Origin: Callipepla californica brunnescens
Lineage: Eukaryota > Chordata > Aves > Galliformes > Odontophoridae
Reading direction: 5' to 3'
Assembly (NCBI GenBank): GCA_023055505.1
Contig: JALIRH010000002.1
Location: 40,962,233-41,026,232 of the forward strand
DNA: 64,000 bases
Position numbers and translations under genes: made by a program. The notes under the pieces were generated by a model. The model saw only the letters and a program-made list of their open reading frames with translations, did not search any database and had not been told where the DNA came from. Below are positions 12,881 through 22,345 of this stretch, piece by piece (positions within the stretch are counted from its first letter, which is position 1; each line of letters opens with the position of its first letter).

Positions 12881-13270
12881 TGAGGGCTGTTCCAAAAGTA
12901 ATGCCACCTACTTTATTATGCTGGTGCACATCAGAGGTGAATGTCAGTGGTATGGCAGTAGGAGCTGAACCTTCCTATCAATATTCCATTACATTTTGTT
13001 GCCATGGGACAGATAACAGCAGAGGGACAGTCTGACAGAATGCCAACTGACACAGAAGTCAGTTGACGTTGGTCAAAAACAATGTGTGCCACTGAATCCC
13101 TCCATGGAAGAAAATAGCACCCACTGGCATTCACTGATGCTAGATAAACATCCGAAAACAAACTGTAGATGCAAGCAAAATGAGGAGATGGTTGGTGTGT
13201 TTCAGCAGCGGTGACAGAAAGTTGAAAGACAATGCTATGCAGCAGTTATGACAAAGGAGTGAGACCAAAT
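12881..13270 (+). mobile_element. Mariner DNA transposon 5' fragment, rightward (Galluhop/Mariner1_GG-like)
   Basis: The fragment starts tgagggctgttccaaaagta directly after a TA dinucleotide at 12,879-12,880, as expected for a Tc1/mariner insertion. It runs through the leader and the N-terminal transposase region, which normally encodes the helix-turn-helix DNA-binding part. A one-base loss and a TAG near 13,109 break the frame. Similarity fades between about 13,225 and 13,270. The catalytic domain and the 3' inverted repeat are absent. It aligns by eye with the inverted copy at 12,043-12,416, so the two 5' ends face each other across a 460-base spacer. Confidence 0.85.
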
Positions 13271-13289
13271 GAACAGCTCTGCACGCACC

Positions 13290-13760
13290 AAAGTCAGTGA
13301 AGCTCCCTGCAGCCCAGGAGAGGCACATAGTACATCAGGCTGTCCCCCTGCAGACCATGGGCACCGTGCAGAGAGATCTCCACATGCAACCATGGAAGTC
13401 CACAGCATAGTACTGGATTTGGCCTGAAAGAGGCTAAGCCAGTGGAGAGACCTTGCAGTAATGGACTCCTGGAAGGAAATGCAGCTTGTGTAGAGAACTC
13501 CAAGACAGTGGTGCAGCCTACTTTGCAGGAGCTGCAGCCAGAGGAGAATCCATGATGAAGTCCACTCTCAAATCCATACCATGCTGCACAGTCCTTCGTA
13601 GAAACTTTCTTGAATAAACTGGTCTGTGGGAAAGACCTATGTCAGATCCAGATCAGTCTGGGAAGGACTGTACCCATGGGAGAGACACCAGGCTGGAGTG
13701 GCAGAAAAGCGAAGAGAAGTAGAGAAGTTTTCATCAGAATATCAGATGTTGTTGGTTTAA
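13290..13760 (+). mobile_element. Avian ERV LTR-like block, rightward, degenerate
   Basis: A GC-richer stretch of loosely repeated units built around ctgcagccc, ggagcagtttgctcctg-like and gggaaggact themes. It reads from about tgcagcccaggagagg to gaagagaagtagagaag. The pattern recalls the internally repetitive part of a widespread avian endogenous retrovirus LTR or ERV 3' region, whose end appears separately at about 35,470-35,701. No TG...CA termini or target duplication were found here. Viral genes are absent. The assignment rests on recall only; an unrelated old repeat remains possible. Confidence 0.5.
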
Positions 13761-13799
13761 AAAGACATGCAACTAAGGACAACACAGCCATTTGCTCAT

Positions 13800-14065
13800 A
13801 AATGTAGTAGAATGAGAGAAAGAATTAGAAATAAAATTGAACTTGTGGGTTGATATAAAAATGATTAACTTAAACACAAAAGGAAAAGAAAGAAAATGCG
13901 GCCACACATATGTATGTGTGTCTAAAGCAACTACTCACCACCAATCAACAGACCAAAAATCTCCCAGCAACAGTTAGCTCCTAGTTGACTCCCCACACCA
14001 TTATGGTGTTACTGATGTCGAGTGGTAAGGAACAATTCCTTGCCTAATTCAGTCCACTTGTTCTG
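13800..14065 (-). mobile_element. Avian ERV LTR fragment, leftward
   Basis: The plus strand shows aacttgtgggttgatataaaaa (13,841 on), then caactactcaccaccaatcaacag, then gttgactccccacacc. These correspond in order to blocks of the LTR found more completely at 49,648-50,189 (aactcgtgttgaggtaaaac and attgctcactactctcc). The LTR is read on the minus strand. Both termini are missing or too diverged to see. It lies next to the rightward LTR-like block at 13,290-13,760, so this may be a rearranged ERV remnant. Confidence 0.55.
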
Positions 14066-15348
14066 GCTTCACCTGACCCCACGATGCCTTGCAATAAAGG
14101 AGTTCTTCCCTGGAGAGTGGCTTGCTCTGCTCTTGGGTATGAACCTATTGCACAGGAGCAACAAACTCTAGTCAGGCCTTCAACTTCAGAGTTCAGTGAA
14201 GTCATAAATTCAGCACTGACTTGGTTCTTTGTGCGCTCCATATCAAAAGTAAGCAAGACTTCTGTACAGAAAAATCAATTAGTAAAATGACATTCTTAAG
14301 AAAGACTGGAAGATCTTTTTGATACACCTACCTCACTAAACAAAATTTAAAATAAAGAATAAAGAAAGTAAGAAGTACTGTCTTGGGAACTGGATGTCAA
14401 CTCATCCAAACTGCTTTATTTTTGTTAGGAGTCTTGATTATAGCACTTCAACAGAGTTTCTTCAAATCTAAGTTCAGGCATAACTTTTGACATAATGTGA
14501 TAGCTCTCCACAAGAACTTGTCCCAAAAGGCAGTAGCATAATAGAGCACCATAGCAGGCTGACTGAGGGGTTTTCTAACACTATCCCATCAGTATTTGCC
14601 ACTTTTCAAATCTTGAATGATGCCATGTTTTCAAATTAGCACAATGAAGTACTAGTCCAACACATCTTTGAAAGCACTTCAAGATGGATGGAAAAAGAGG
14701 GGACCAAGAGACAAAATCAGTGTTTTGTGACACATGCACCATCCATAAACATTTATGTGCTCTGAGCATAAATTAAGACACACAAGACTTCATAGGCTAC
14801 ACTGATGTACACCTCTGATTTCTTCTCTCCCTACTACTAAGAAACAAGGTCGGAAAAAGAGGGAGTGAGAAAGAGAATGGGGAAGGAGGTATCTCCTCAC
14901 GGCTGGTAGCAGGACACTTGTTTGGGCATTTCTGAATTTTCACATTTGGCTGCAGCAGTCTGTGTGACTAGAGGTGCTTTACAGACTCGTAACAGCATCA
15001 GAAGAATCTAGTATTGTGACCATTGAACTTTCTTGGTCTTAACACTGTAAGAAGAGACATGTTCAGGGAGTTTGCCTGAAGTTACTGAAGAACTTTGTTG
15101 ATACAAGAGTTGAGAATACAATAAGGAATTTTAGCTCTCTTAACAGAACTCAAGTAATAAACTCTAAGACTAAAAAGCAGCACAGAGTATTTGCAACCAC
15201 AAGATCTAGATTTTAAACAAGTACATCATGCTATCTAAAATATCACCTCTGAGTGGCTCAGCTACTAATGAGAATTCAGTAAAACCTTTCTTCATTTGTC
15301 AGGCACATAGATAATATTTTCTCATGGAAACACTGTTCTTCTATTCGT
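14066..15348. other. Mostly unique DNA with no assigned gene
   Basis: The first 200 bases (14,066-14,260) are GC-richer than the rest. They contain an AATAAA at 14,093-14,098 followed by a CT-rich run, which resembles the R-U5 part of an LTR, but no boundary could be placed. From 14,300 onward the sequence is ordinary AT-rich DNA without a recognisable element. Confidence 0.4.
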
Positions 15349-15666
15349 CTGGAAAGAGTCCAGCAGAAGGCTAAAAATGTGATAAAGGGTGTGAAACACC
15401 TCCCTTATGAGGAAAAGCTGAGAGACACGGGTTTGTTCAACCTTGAAAAAAGAAGATTCAGTGGGGATCTGATCCACGTAGGTGACAGGACAAGGGGAAA
15501 TGGTCACAAACTGATGCATAAGAAGTTCTGTGCAAGTGTTTGTGGAAACTTCTTCACAGTAAGGGTGACAGAGCACTGGCACAGGCTGCCCAGGGAGGTT
15601 GCAGGGTCTCCTTCTCAGGAGATGTTCAAGACCCACCTGGACAACTACCTGTACAACCTGGTCTAA
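15349..15666 (+). pseudogene. CR1 ORF2 C-terminal relic, open with in-frame deletion
   Basis: The frame is open from LERVQQKAK through HLPYEEKLRDTGLF and GNFFTVRVTEHWHRLPREV to a TAA at 15,664-15,666 after NLV. That is the same natural end as the relic at 3,708-4,133. About 30 residues are missing after GDLIHV without breaking the frame. The catalytic domains are absent through 5' truncation. No function is expected. The clean frame argues for a young copy or chance survival over about 105 codons. Confidence 0.8.
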
Positions 15667-15737
15667 GGAGCCTGCTTTGGCAGGGGGGCTGGACTAGATG
15701 AGGTCCCTTCCAACCCCTACAATTCTGTGATTCTGCC
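15349..15737 (+). mobile_element. CR1 LINE, 5'-truncated, rightward, with internal deletion
   Basis: The element starts abruptly at ctggaaagagtccagcag, inside ORF2. It continues through the ORF2 C-terminus, the 3' UTR (ggcaggggggctggactagatg) and the tail aattctgtgattctg. Compared with the CR1 at 3,655-4,210 it lacks the segment between gatctgatc and gacaggacaagg, and it lacks the gatctctag piece of the 3' UTR. The tail is cut at 15,738 by a solo LTR, so only one full tail unit and part of another remain. Confidence 0.92.
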
Positions 15738-15738
15738 T

Positions 15739-16083
15739 TGTTCTGCTCACAAAGGAAAAAAATTGCATCTGACAGGTTCTAGAAATAACAGATAAAGTAT
15801 TCACAGGTAGGCTAATAGTCACATGCAGAAAGAAGAGTCAAACTTGCTCAGATGGCAAAGGAGATCTCTGGATAGGCAATACTCCTTTCCAGGAAGCAAC
15901 CTAGGTCAATGAAATGTTCTCCCCTCAGTGGCTGGCCTTTATATGAGCCCAGCATGGCTCTACCCCTCCTGGTCACGTAGGGAGAACATCTGAACTGTTC
16001 GCATCTGTGCTCCCTGGGCAAACCGCACTCCTTCACTAGGTACTCAATCACCAGGTCAAGCTGTGATCTAACAGTTCCCTACA
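15739..16083 (-). mobile_element. Solo LTR of an avian endogenous retrovirus, 345 bp, leftward
   Basis: On the minus strand the element runs from TGTAGGGAACTG (ending at 16,083) to GAGCAGAACA (15,739), giving the TGT...ACA termini expected of an LTR. The flanks are tgcct (15,734-15,738) and ggcct (16,084-16,088), a 5-base target duplication with one mismatch. A TATA-like ctcatataaag lies at about 15,937-15,947 on the minus strand, roughly 140 bases into the LTR. That is a normal place for the U3 promoter. No coding region flanks it, so this is a solo LTR left by recombination. It is inserted in the tail of the CR1 at 15,349 and is therefore younger than that CR1. Family not assigned. Confidence 0.75.
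15937..15947 (-). promoter_or_regulatory. TATA-like box in LTR U3
   Basis: The minus strand reads ctcatataaag inside the 345-base solo LTR, about 140 bases from its 5' end. The placement suits an LTR core promoter. Activity cannot be judged from sequence. Confidence 0.45.
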
Positions 16084-16143
16084 GGCCTTAACTAATTTAA
16101 ATCTGCAGGAACTAGAAATAGAACATTAAACCAAACTTCATGG

Positions 16144-16690
16144 TGTCAATGGTTTATGGGCTGATTTGGCTCAGTTCTGTGATGATTGGGATGGGGGACC
16201 CACGGACCCACGCCCCAGGAAAGGGGAAGGGGGAAAGGGAAAAGGAAGATGGGCCTAGAAACAAAACAGCAGCAATTATCTGAGGAGGAAAGCTACTTTA
16301 CTAAATAAGATATTGGAATGCAAAATAACACAATATAATTAGAATCGAACCTAACAAATTAAATGAGCAAGAGAGATTATCCAATAAACCAAAGGCCTTA
16401 CGCTAAATGCTGAAGGTGAGATGGCAGCGATCACCCACTGCTGGGTCAGTCCAAAAGGGAAGGATCCCCTGTCTCATGACACACAGTTTTTATCTTTCTC
16501 TCTGAGCGGAAAATGGAAAAATGCAAAGCAATGCAAAGTCCTTTGGGATATGTAGTTCGTCTCTTCTGAGATAAGTATACCCGTAACTATCGATGATCCA
16601 CGGAGCTGGTGCATTAACTCTTTAACTCCCAAATCACTACATGACATTATGATGTGGAATACCAATAACAAAAATTATAAAACCATGACA
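16144..16690 (-). mobile_element. Solo LTR of an avian endogenous retrovirus, 547 bp, leftward
   Basis: The minus strand begins TGTCATGGTTT at 16,690 and ends AAACCATTGACA at 16,144. These are terminal inverted repeats of 11-12 bases with TG...CA ends, as in several avian ERVL-type LTRs. Inside are a TATA-like gataaaaac at about 16,489-16,497 (minus) and a purine-rich stretch on the plus strand (about 16,215-16,250). No matching target duplication was found (catgg against cgttt). Either an end is misplaced or the flanks have diverged. No internal viral genes are attached. It lies 60 bases from the other solo LTR, in the same orientation but unrelated in sequence. Confidence 0.7.
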
Positions 16691-16859
16691 CGTTTGAATG
16701 TTTTCCAGTTCAACCTGAACTGAATCTTTTACTCCTTCTCTGTGTACATGGAAGATTTTTGAACCTCTTATGACATCTCTAAATTAGACTATTATTGCTT
16801 CCTCCTTTTTCAGTCATGTGAGATGTTATTGCTTTATGCCATGCTGTTTTGTTAATACA

Positions 16860-16884
16860 CTGGAATTTCTGTAAGAAATTCCAG
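16860..16884. repeat. Perfect hairpin, 11-bp stem and 3-base loop
   Basis: CTGGAATTTCT, GTA, AGAAATTCCAG. The two arms are exact reverse complements. The alternating GAA and TTC triplets loosely resemble heat-shock element spacing. No other regulatory context is visible, so function is only a guess. Confidence 0.55.
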
Positions 16885-18279
16885 ACTTGCATATTTATTC
16901 AATTTGTATTCTGAAAAATATTTTTTATTTTTTACAGAGTATCACATCACCATTTTTTCTTCCACTGTCATACTGTCATACTGTCCTCTTCTGATTGACT
17001 TATATTTGGTAGATATATTTAAATAACTTTCTAAAATGGGAAATGTAATATATTGGATCAGACTTTATTAATATCCTTCAACATTTTGTTATATCAGAAC
17101 AATAAAATTACAAGAACTACGTATTCATTATTTCTCTTCTTTTTTCATTATTCTAAACGGACATTCTTGCTGCTCTGTTGCCTTTTGATTTAAACCTTTC
17201 TGAGTAGTGCAAGCTCAGCAGCCAAGGTGTATATAGCTTGCCTACTGCAGCATTTATCCATTCTTTATGAAATTAAACACCAGACCCTCTGTGAGAGGGG
17301 AAAAACCCTGAAGTGCGATCTTGAGAAAGGAATATCATTTCTGATATTTGGATCACTATTCTCTGATACCTGAGTGTGCAAAAACTGATGGCCATTAATG
17401 ACATTTCAAAGAGATGGAAAAATTTCCAGGACCCAGGCATGAAAGACTAACAGAGGACCATGACTAAGCCTGTGACTGCAGTGCTTTATCACTTCAAGAT
17501 ACATCATGTTATTCAACTAAAAGCAGCACTAAATGCCTTTAGGAGGAAAATTTCTTCACTGTTGTAATTCTTTTTCTGAATATCTTCTTAATGTTTTTCC
17601 CCTTTGCTTTCCACCACTTATAGCAGTATATGTTTAACATTTCTTCCCTACTTTAGATTTTCCAGGTTTCTTCTTTTAAGGATAAAATCTTACTCCATGG
17701 ACATTGAGATTACTAAGTTATTATCACCTGGGTTTGCAGATGACTCCAGACATTCATTAGTTTTACAAGCACTATTTGAAATCAATTACTTGATTTTTTG
17801 CAACAAAAATGTGATTAAAGTTAAATGTTACATCTGTTTCTTACCTTCTTTGCAGCATAATAAGACATTATGTGATACATAGCATTGAAAAACCTACAAT
17901 CATATGCTTTTTAAATATCTGTAAATCTTCAGTAATATCCTTGATATTGTGAATGTAGATGTAATTATATATTCTCTCTCAGATCATTTAGGCTAAGAAT
18001 TACTTTCCAACAGAAGTGCAAAGAATGTCTCATGTTTCAAACTAATGATCATGAATGTAATTTTCAGTTTCCTTATTTAGTGTAAAAGATACAGTAATGA
18101 GATACAGAGGTCTAATATTCCTCTAGTTTACCAGAGAAGAGACTCTTTCCATGGCACTACATAAAATGTGACTCTCCGATCTTATTTTTATAGACATTTT
18201 TGTAAATTGTATCCCTAAAGGTCTGATCACTTTAATAATCATAGGCATTTACCCCCTTCCAAAAGAACTTAAAACAGTA

Positions 18280-18330
18280 AAAAAAAAAATAAAAAAATAA
18301 AAGGAAGGAAAAGAAAGAAAAAAATCTGGC
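18280..18330. repeat. A-rich low-complexity tract
   Basis: Mostly A with scattered T and GG (aaaaaataaaaggaaggaaaag). It has no adjacent retroposon body, so it is classed as low complexity and not as a poly-A tail. Confidence 0.7.
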
Positions 18331-19257
18331 AACAGCAGTACTGTATCAATAAAGTATCCTTCTTAGATGACAAAAAAGTTAAATGCAGAAAAAAAAAATC
18401 TTATGACAAACATATAAAAATGGAAAATTTCAATAGGACAACTTGTACATTTCCAATTTCTGTTATATCAGAGCTGTATATTTCCCTGGCTGGCTTAGGT
18501 CCTGAAGAAAGGTAGGAGCTTTGTTATATTCACATATAACCAAAATGTCCTACTGAATAAGAATTTCAGGTTTTAAGACAGGAAAATTCATCACAGACAG
18601 GAGACAATTTTTTCTGTATACATTTTCACATCGGTGATGTGTTATTTATGCATAATACTAACAGTGATTTTTTGCACTAGTACAATTGATCAGTCTATTA
18701 TAGGATTCCTGTTTCTATGCTTTGATAGTGAACTTCACAATAATGACCTGGAGTATCTCCTAGTTAGCCACGGTGCTTATTACCTTTTCATAATGAAATA
18801 AAAGCCTTTTTACAGTTCAGCCAGTCCATCTTATCTGTGCCACCAGTATAGTTTAATACACTCACTTGATTAACTCTGCTTCGTAGCTTAGAGAATTTTC
18901 CCTTTGGGTCTTGTCAGAAAGGGAAAGTTCTCAGTTTTACATGGTAGAGCTACAATTCACAAAGAAAACAAAACATCATTGCTTCCAAGCTATATTCCTA
19001 TAATTGCACAACATATTTATATGGAAATTATGTGCAATGCCTGTTGCAGGTATGGAGATTCCCTTTTAGACAGTAGGTTGTAATTATTGTTCCAGTTGTA
19101 CTGGAGTAATATGCTAATGGAGGAACAGCTCAGAACAGTTGAAATAGAAATTAATTTGCATTAGTGAATTAGTTTGTACTCAGTGGTTTACTTATACCAC
19201 ACAAAGTTGTGATTGTTCTGAGGTATTTGTCTCTATACTCTGCAAGGAAAAACAAGC

Positions 19258-19274
19258 AATAATAATAATAATAA
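19258..19274. repeat. (AAT)n microsatellite
   Basis: Between five and six tandem AAT units, ending in aacaaccc. Confidence 0.75.
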
Positions 19275-20400
19275 CAACCCATAAGATACGAGTTGTAACT
19301 TCCTTAAATCATTTAATAATATTTTTGAGTGTGTTCATAATAATAAGTATTGATAATGGCTCCTGATAATGAAAAAAATAAGAAATTTGTCAGCAGGAGC
19401 TGACTACAAGGACTTAGAAACACCACTAAGTTTTGAATTCAGGTACAGATAATGATGTGTTTCTATTAAGGAAAGTTGTTTCTAAGTGATAAAGAGATCT
19501 TTGGAAACTCATTCAGACTTTATTCAAAGACACATTTGCATCAGTGTTATGTCTTACTTGTTGCATTATCCAGAAGAAAATCAGCTTTTGAAAATTAAAA
19601 AGATCAAATATGACAAAATGGAAATAGCTATTGTCTACTTGGTTAGCCCTTATATTTTCTAATGCAACATTAATTCTACTTGCAGGATGAATTTTAGCAA
19701 TAGAACACTGGAATTTGTGGCAATAATATTTCTGTGACAACTGAAAAGATCCCATATGTAAACCTAAAAACTTCATAGAATGTATTCAAAAGATGGAAAA
19801 ACTTTCCTTTGGTATTGCTCCTGCTGCTGTTCTGATGCTTCTTTTTTTGTCATTGTTGTAGGCAGCATATGTGAGATCAGCATATTTGAGTTGCTCAGTG
19901 CAGCACTCATATTAAGTCCCGTGTGTACATGAGCATATGCAGAGCAATGTCAAACCTTTTACAAGTAGAAAATGTTGTGGGTAGAAGAGAAATGCAGGAG
20001 TGCAGCAAACAATAGAAAGAAGAGCAAGAATCCTCAGGGAAAATGATAAAGACAGAGGTGAGGAAGTTGTGGCAAGAAACTGGACTATTTGATACTTGGT
20101 TGGATAACAGTAGCATAGAAAGAGGGAAAGAACAATTCATAACTGGAAGTAATATTCGGTGAATAAAAGGCATTGAAAAACCTATTTTTTAAATTGTTTT
20201 CTCTGCAAAATAGTCCAGAGTACAGAGGAGAGTACTTTTCAGATACACAGCCTCAAGAGACAAGAATTAAATGGATACTTGGGAGTCATGAATGGGAGCA
20301 ATATATGGGACTCCTTGGCATATGATGGGCTTACTGGGAATAAATTTCATAGACCATTGTTTTAAGCTGTTCTTAAAGTTTGCCAGGCTCATAAACAACC

Positions 20401-20700
20401 TTGTTTACTGAAATTCAATGGAGCATGGTAAAGTCAGACTGAATATGACAGTGTTTCAGCCAGGGGAGGCCAGAGTGGGCCAATGTCACTCATCACTGCC
20501 TCTCAAGATGATCAGGAAAGCCGTAGGGAAAGTGTACAGGGACGACCTGGAAGACATGGCCCCATCTGAGGGAGGCAGCATCTCCCTGCCTCCTCATGGC
20601 AAAGTCTGTGATGCTTCATGGCTGCTTGTGTTCTGTGGCTTGGCTCTGTCAGTGCAAAGTATACAAAAAGGTACAGCAGTACACCAGAATGTTACTTAGA
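20401..20700. other. GC-richer block of unknown origin
   Basis: This block is clearly less AT-rich than its flanks. It has an open plus-strand frame of 93 codons at 20,418-20,699. The predicted protein shows no domain I recognise. Phrases such as gaggccagagtgggcc suggest an old repeat or a degraded processed gene. There is no A-tail, no target duplication and no splice-like structure that would decide between them. Confidence 0.35.
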
Positions 20701-21119
20701 AGTATAATCTGTCAGTAGTTTTGTGGAACTTGACCCACTCATTTGCTGAAAAGATGTCAGAATCAAAATGTTAGTGCAGGCAAAGCCGGTTACAAGCATC
20801 TTAAAAGTTTTTAAACCCTCACAGAGTGCCAAATTCCATCAGCTTTTTGTCTGTAAATTCAAAAATAGAGTATTGCATGATTAACTTTCAAAAAACGTAT
20901 TTTCCTCTTCTACACATGGCTCTCATATATTTTTTTAAGTACTTGCCCTGTGCCGTGTTTGCACATTCACATGCTCATAGACATACAGCTCTACTGTCTT
21001 CCATCAGCAAAAAGTGACATACTTATTCTGCAATCCCTCTCCCTTCAGCAGAATGCTAAAAAATCTGAACCTGCCTCTCACCAGGCAGCCAGTGAAGCCA
21101 GCCCTACCCTGGAGTGCCA

Positions 21120-21617
21120 GCATTGCCAGTCAGGTGAGGGAAGGGGTTGTCCTGCTCTGCTCTGTGCTCTGTGGCCTGACCTCGAGCACTATACAGTTTT
21201 TTGTGCCACAATGTGAAAAGGACATAATAGTAATACAGAGTGTCCAAAGGAGGGCTGCAAAAATGGTGAAGAGTCTGAAGCAGCTGAGGTCCTTTGGTTT
21301 GTTCAGCCCAGAGCAGAGGAGACAGGGGAGGTTTCATGGCAACTGCAGCTCTTCATGAGGGGCAGCGCTGAGCTCTGCTCTCTGGTGACAGCAACAGGAT
21401 CTGTGTCAGGGAAGGGCCAGGTGGGGGTTAGGGAAAGGTTCTCTGCCATAAGGCAGCAGCAGCAGTCACAGCCACTAGCCACTGGAGTTCAAGAAGCATG
21501 TGAGCAACACTCCCAGACATATGTTCTGATTTTTGAGTGGTCTTGTGTGGAGCCCAGAGCTGGAGACAAAGATCCTGTGGGTCTTTTCCAACATAAAATA
21601 TTCTGTGATTCTATGGT
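21120..21617 (+). mobile_element. CR1 LINE, degenerate, rightward
   Basis: CR1 blocks follow in order. First is gggaaggggttgtcctgctctgctctg with cctcgagcac, then agtgtccaaaggagggctgcaaaaatggtgaag and ttggtttgttcagcccagagcagagga. Next come ctctctggtgaca and gagttcaagaagc, then gattttt-gagtggtcttgtgtggagcc, and the tail atattctgtgattctatgg. The order matches a CR1 subfamily different from those at 3,655 and 15,349 (a longer 3' UTR with the gtggtcttgtgtggagcc block). Several internal segments are deleted and the frame is broken. It is older than the other copies by eye. Confidence 0.85.
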
Positions 21618-22221
21618 AAACTAAACTTAATGCCAGTTTTCTCACCCTATTTTATTGATGAGCCTAAATAGCTCTCTGAACATTGTGAGAAAACCCAGTC
21701 ATGGCAGTGCTCTGTGACAGTAACAGCTATTCTCAATCTCCGTGCCAGCACACAGATATCGAGCTTGCAAAAATGTTTTTTTCCATCCTTCAGTCTTTCC
21801 TCAAACTTAAAATCTTGCTTTGAACCTTAACGTCTTTTCCCCAGTTTCACTGGTCCAAAGAGCATACTAACTCTCTTCAGAAGGGCAGAAAAACAGAAAA
21901 AGAAATAAGAGACAAAAAATAGATGAGATTTTTTAGCTTTCTGAGCTACTCTCCATTTCTCACTCCCTTGAGGACTACACAAACACCCCAAGCTGCTGCA
22001 TTGAAAATTATCTTATTCTGAGAAGAGGATTATTGATTCAGTCTATTTGCATTAAAATGTTCTTTGCATTTCTGTATCTTCATTTCTTAATACCAACTGG
22101 ATTTTAAAGGCATAATGTGCCATAATTAATCACTGAAAGGTTTTGTGCATACAGTAAAATTTTTCCTCTTGACAGTCTTTTCTAAAAAATGAAGGAGAAA
22201 GAGGTGTTTGTGGAACAAAAT

Positions 22222-22345
22222 AGTTTCAGGGTCGACCAGTGCAGGTCAGTCTGGGGTGAATCATGCCAGATGAATGTGGTTGCCTTCTATGATAAAATGA
22301 CGGTGGGTGAGGGTCCCTTCTGACCTGAATAATTCTGTGATTCTA
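22222..22345 (+). mobile_element. Short CR1 fragment with tail, rightward
   Basis: The 3' part, ggtgggtgagggtcccttctgacctgaataattctgtgattcta, is a CR1 3' end. The upstream 70 bases (aggtcagtctggggtgaatcatgccagatg) are not from the normal adjacent part of CR1 as I recall it. This is either an internally deleted copy or a chimera. Confidence 0.65.

Larger units (their letters stand above)
16691..20400. other. Unique AT-rich stretch, no gene seen
   Basis: No transposon body or coding frame is recognised. Items worth marking are a perfect hairpin at 16,860-16,884, A-rich DNA at 18,280-18,330, an AAT repeat near 19,260 and a motif-dense block near 19,081-19,165. Confidence 0.55.

Noticed and set aside
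14066..14260. AATAAA followed by CT-rich sequence, resembling an LTR R-U5 region
   Set aside because: No TG or CA termini, primer-binding site or target duplication could be placed. Noted only within the unique interval.
15322..15636. 104-codon minus-strand frame
   Set aside because: Antisense shadow of the CR1 at 15,349-15,737.
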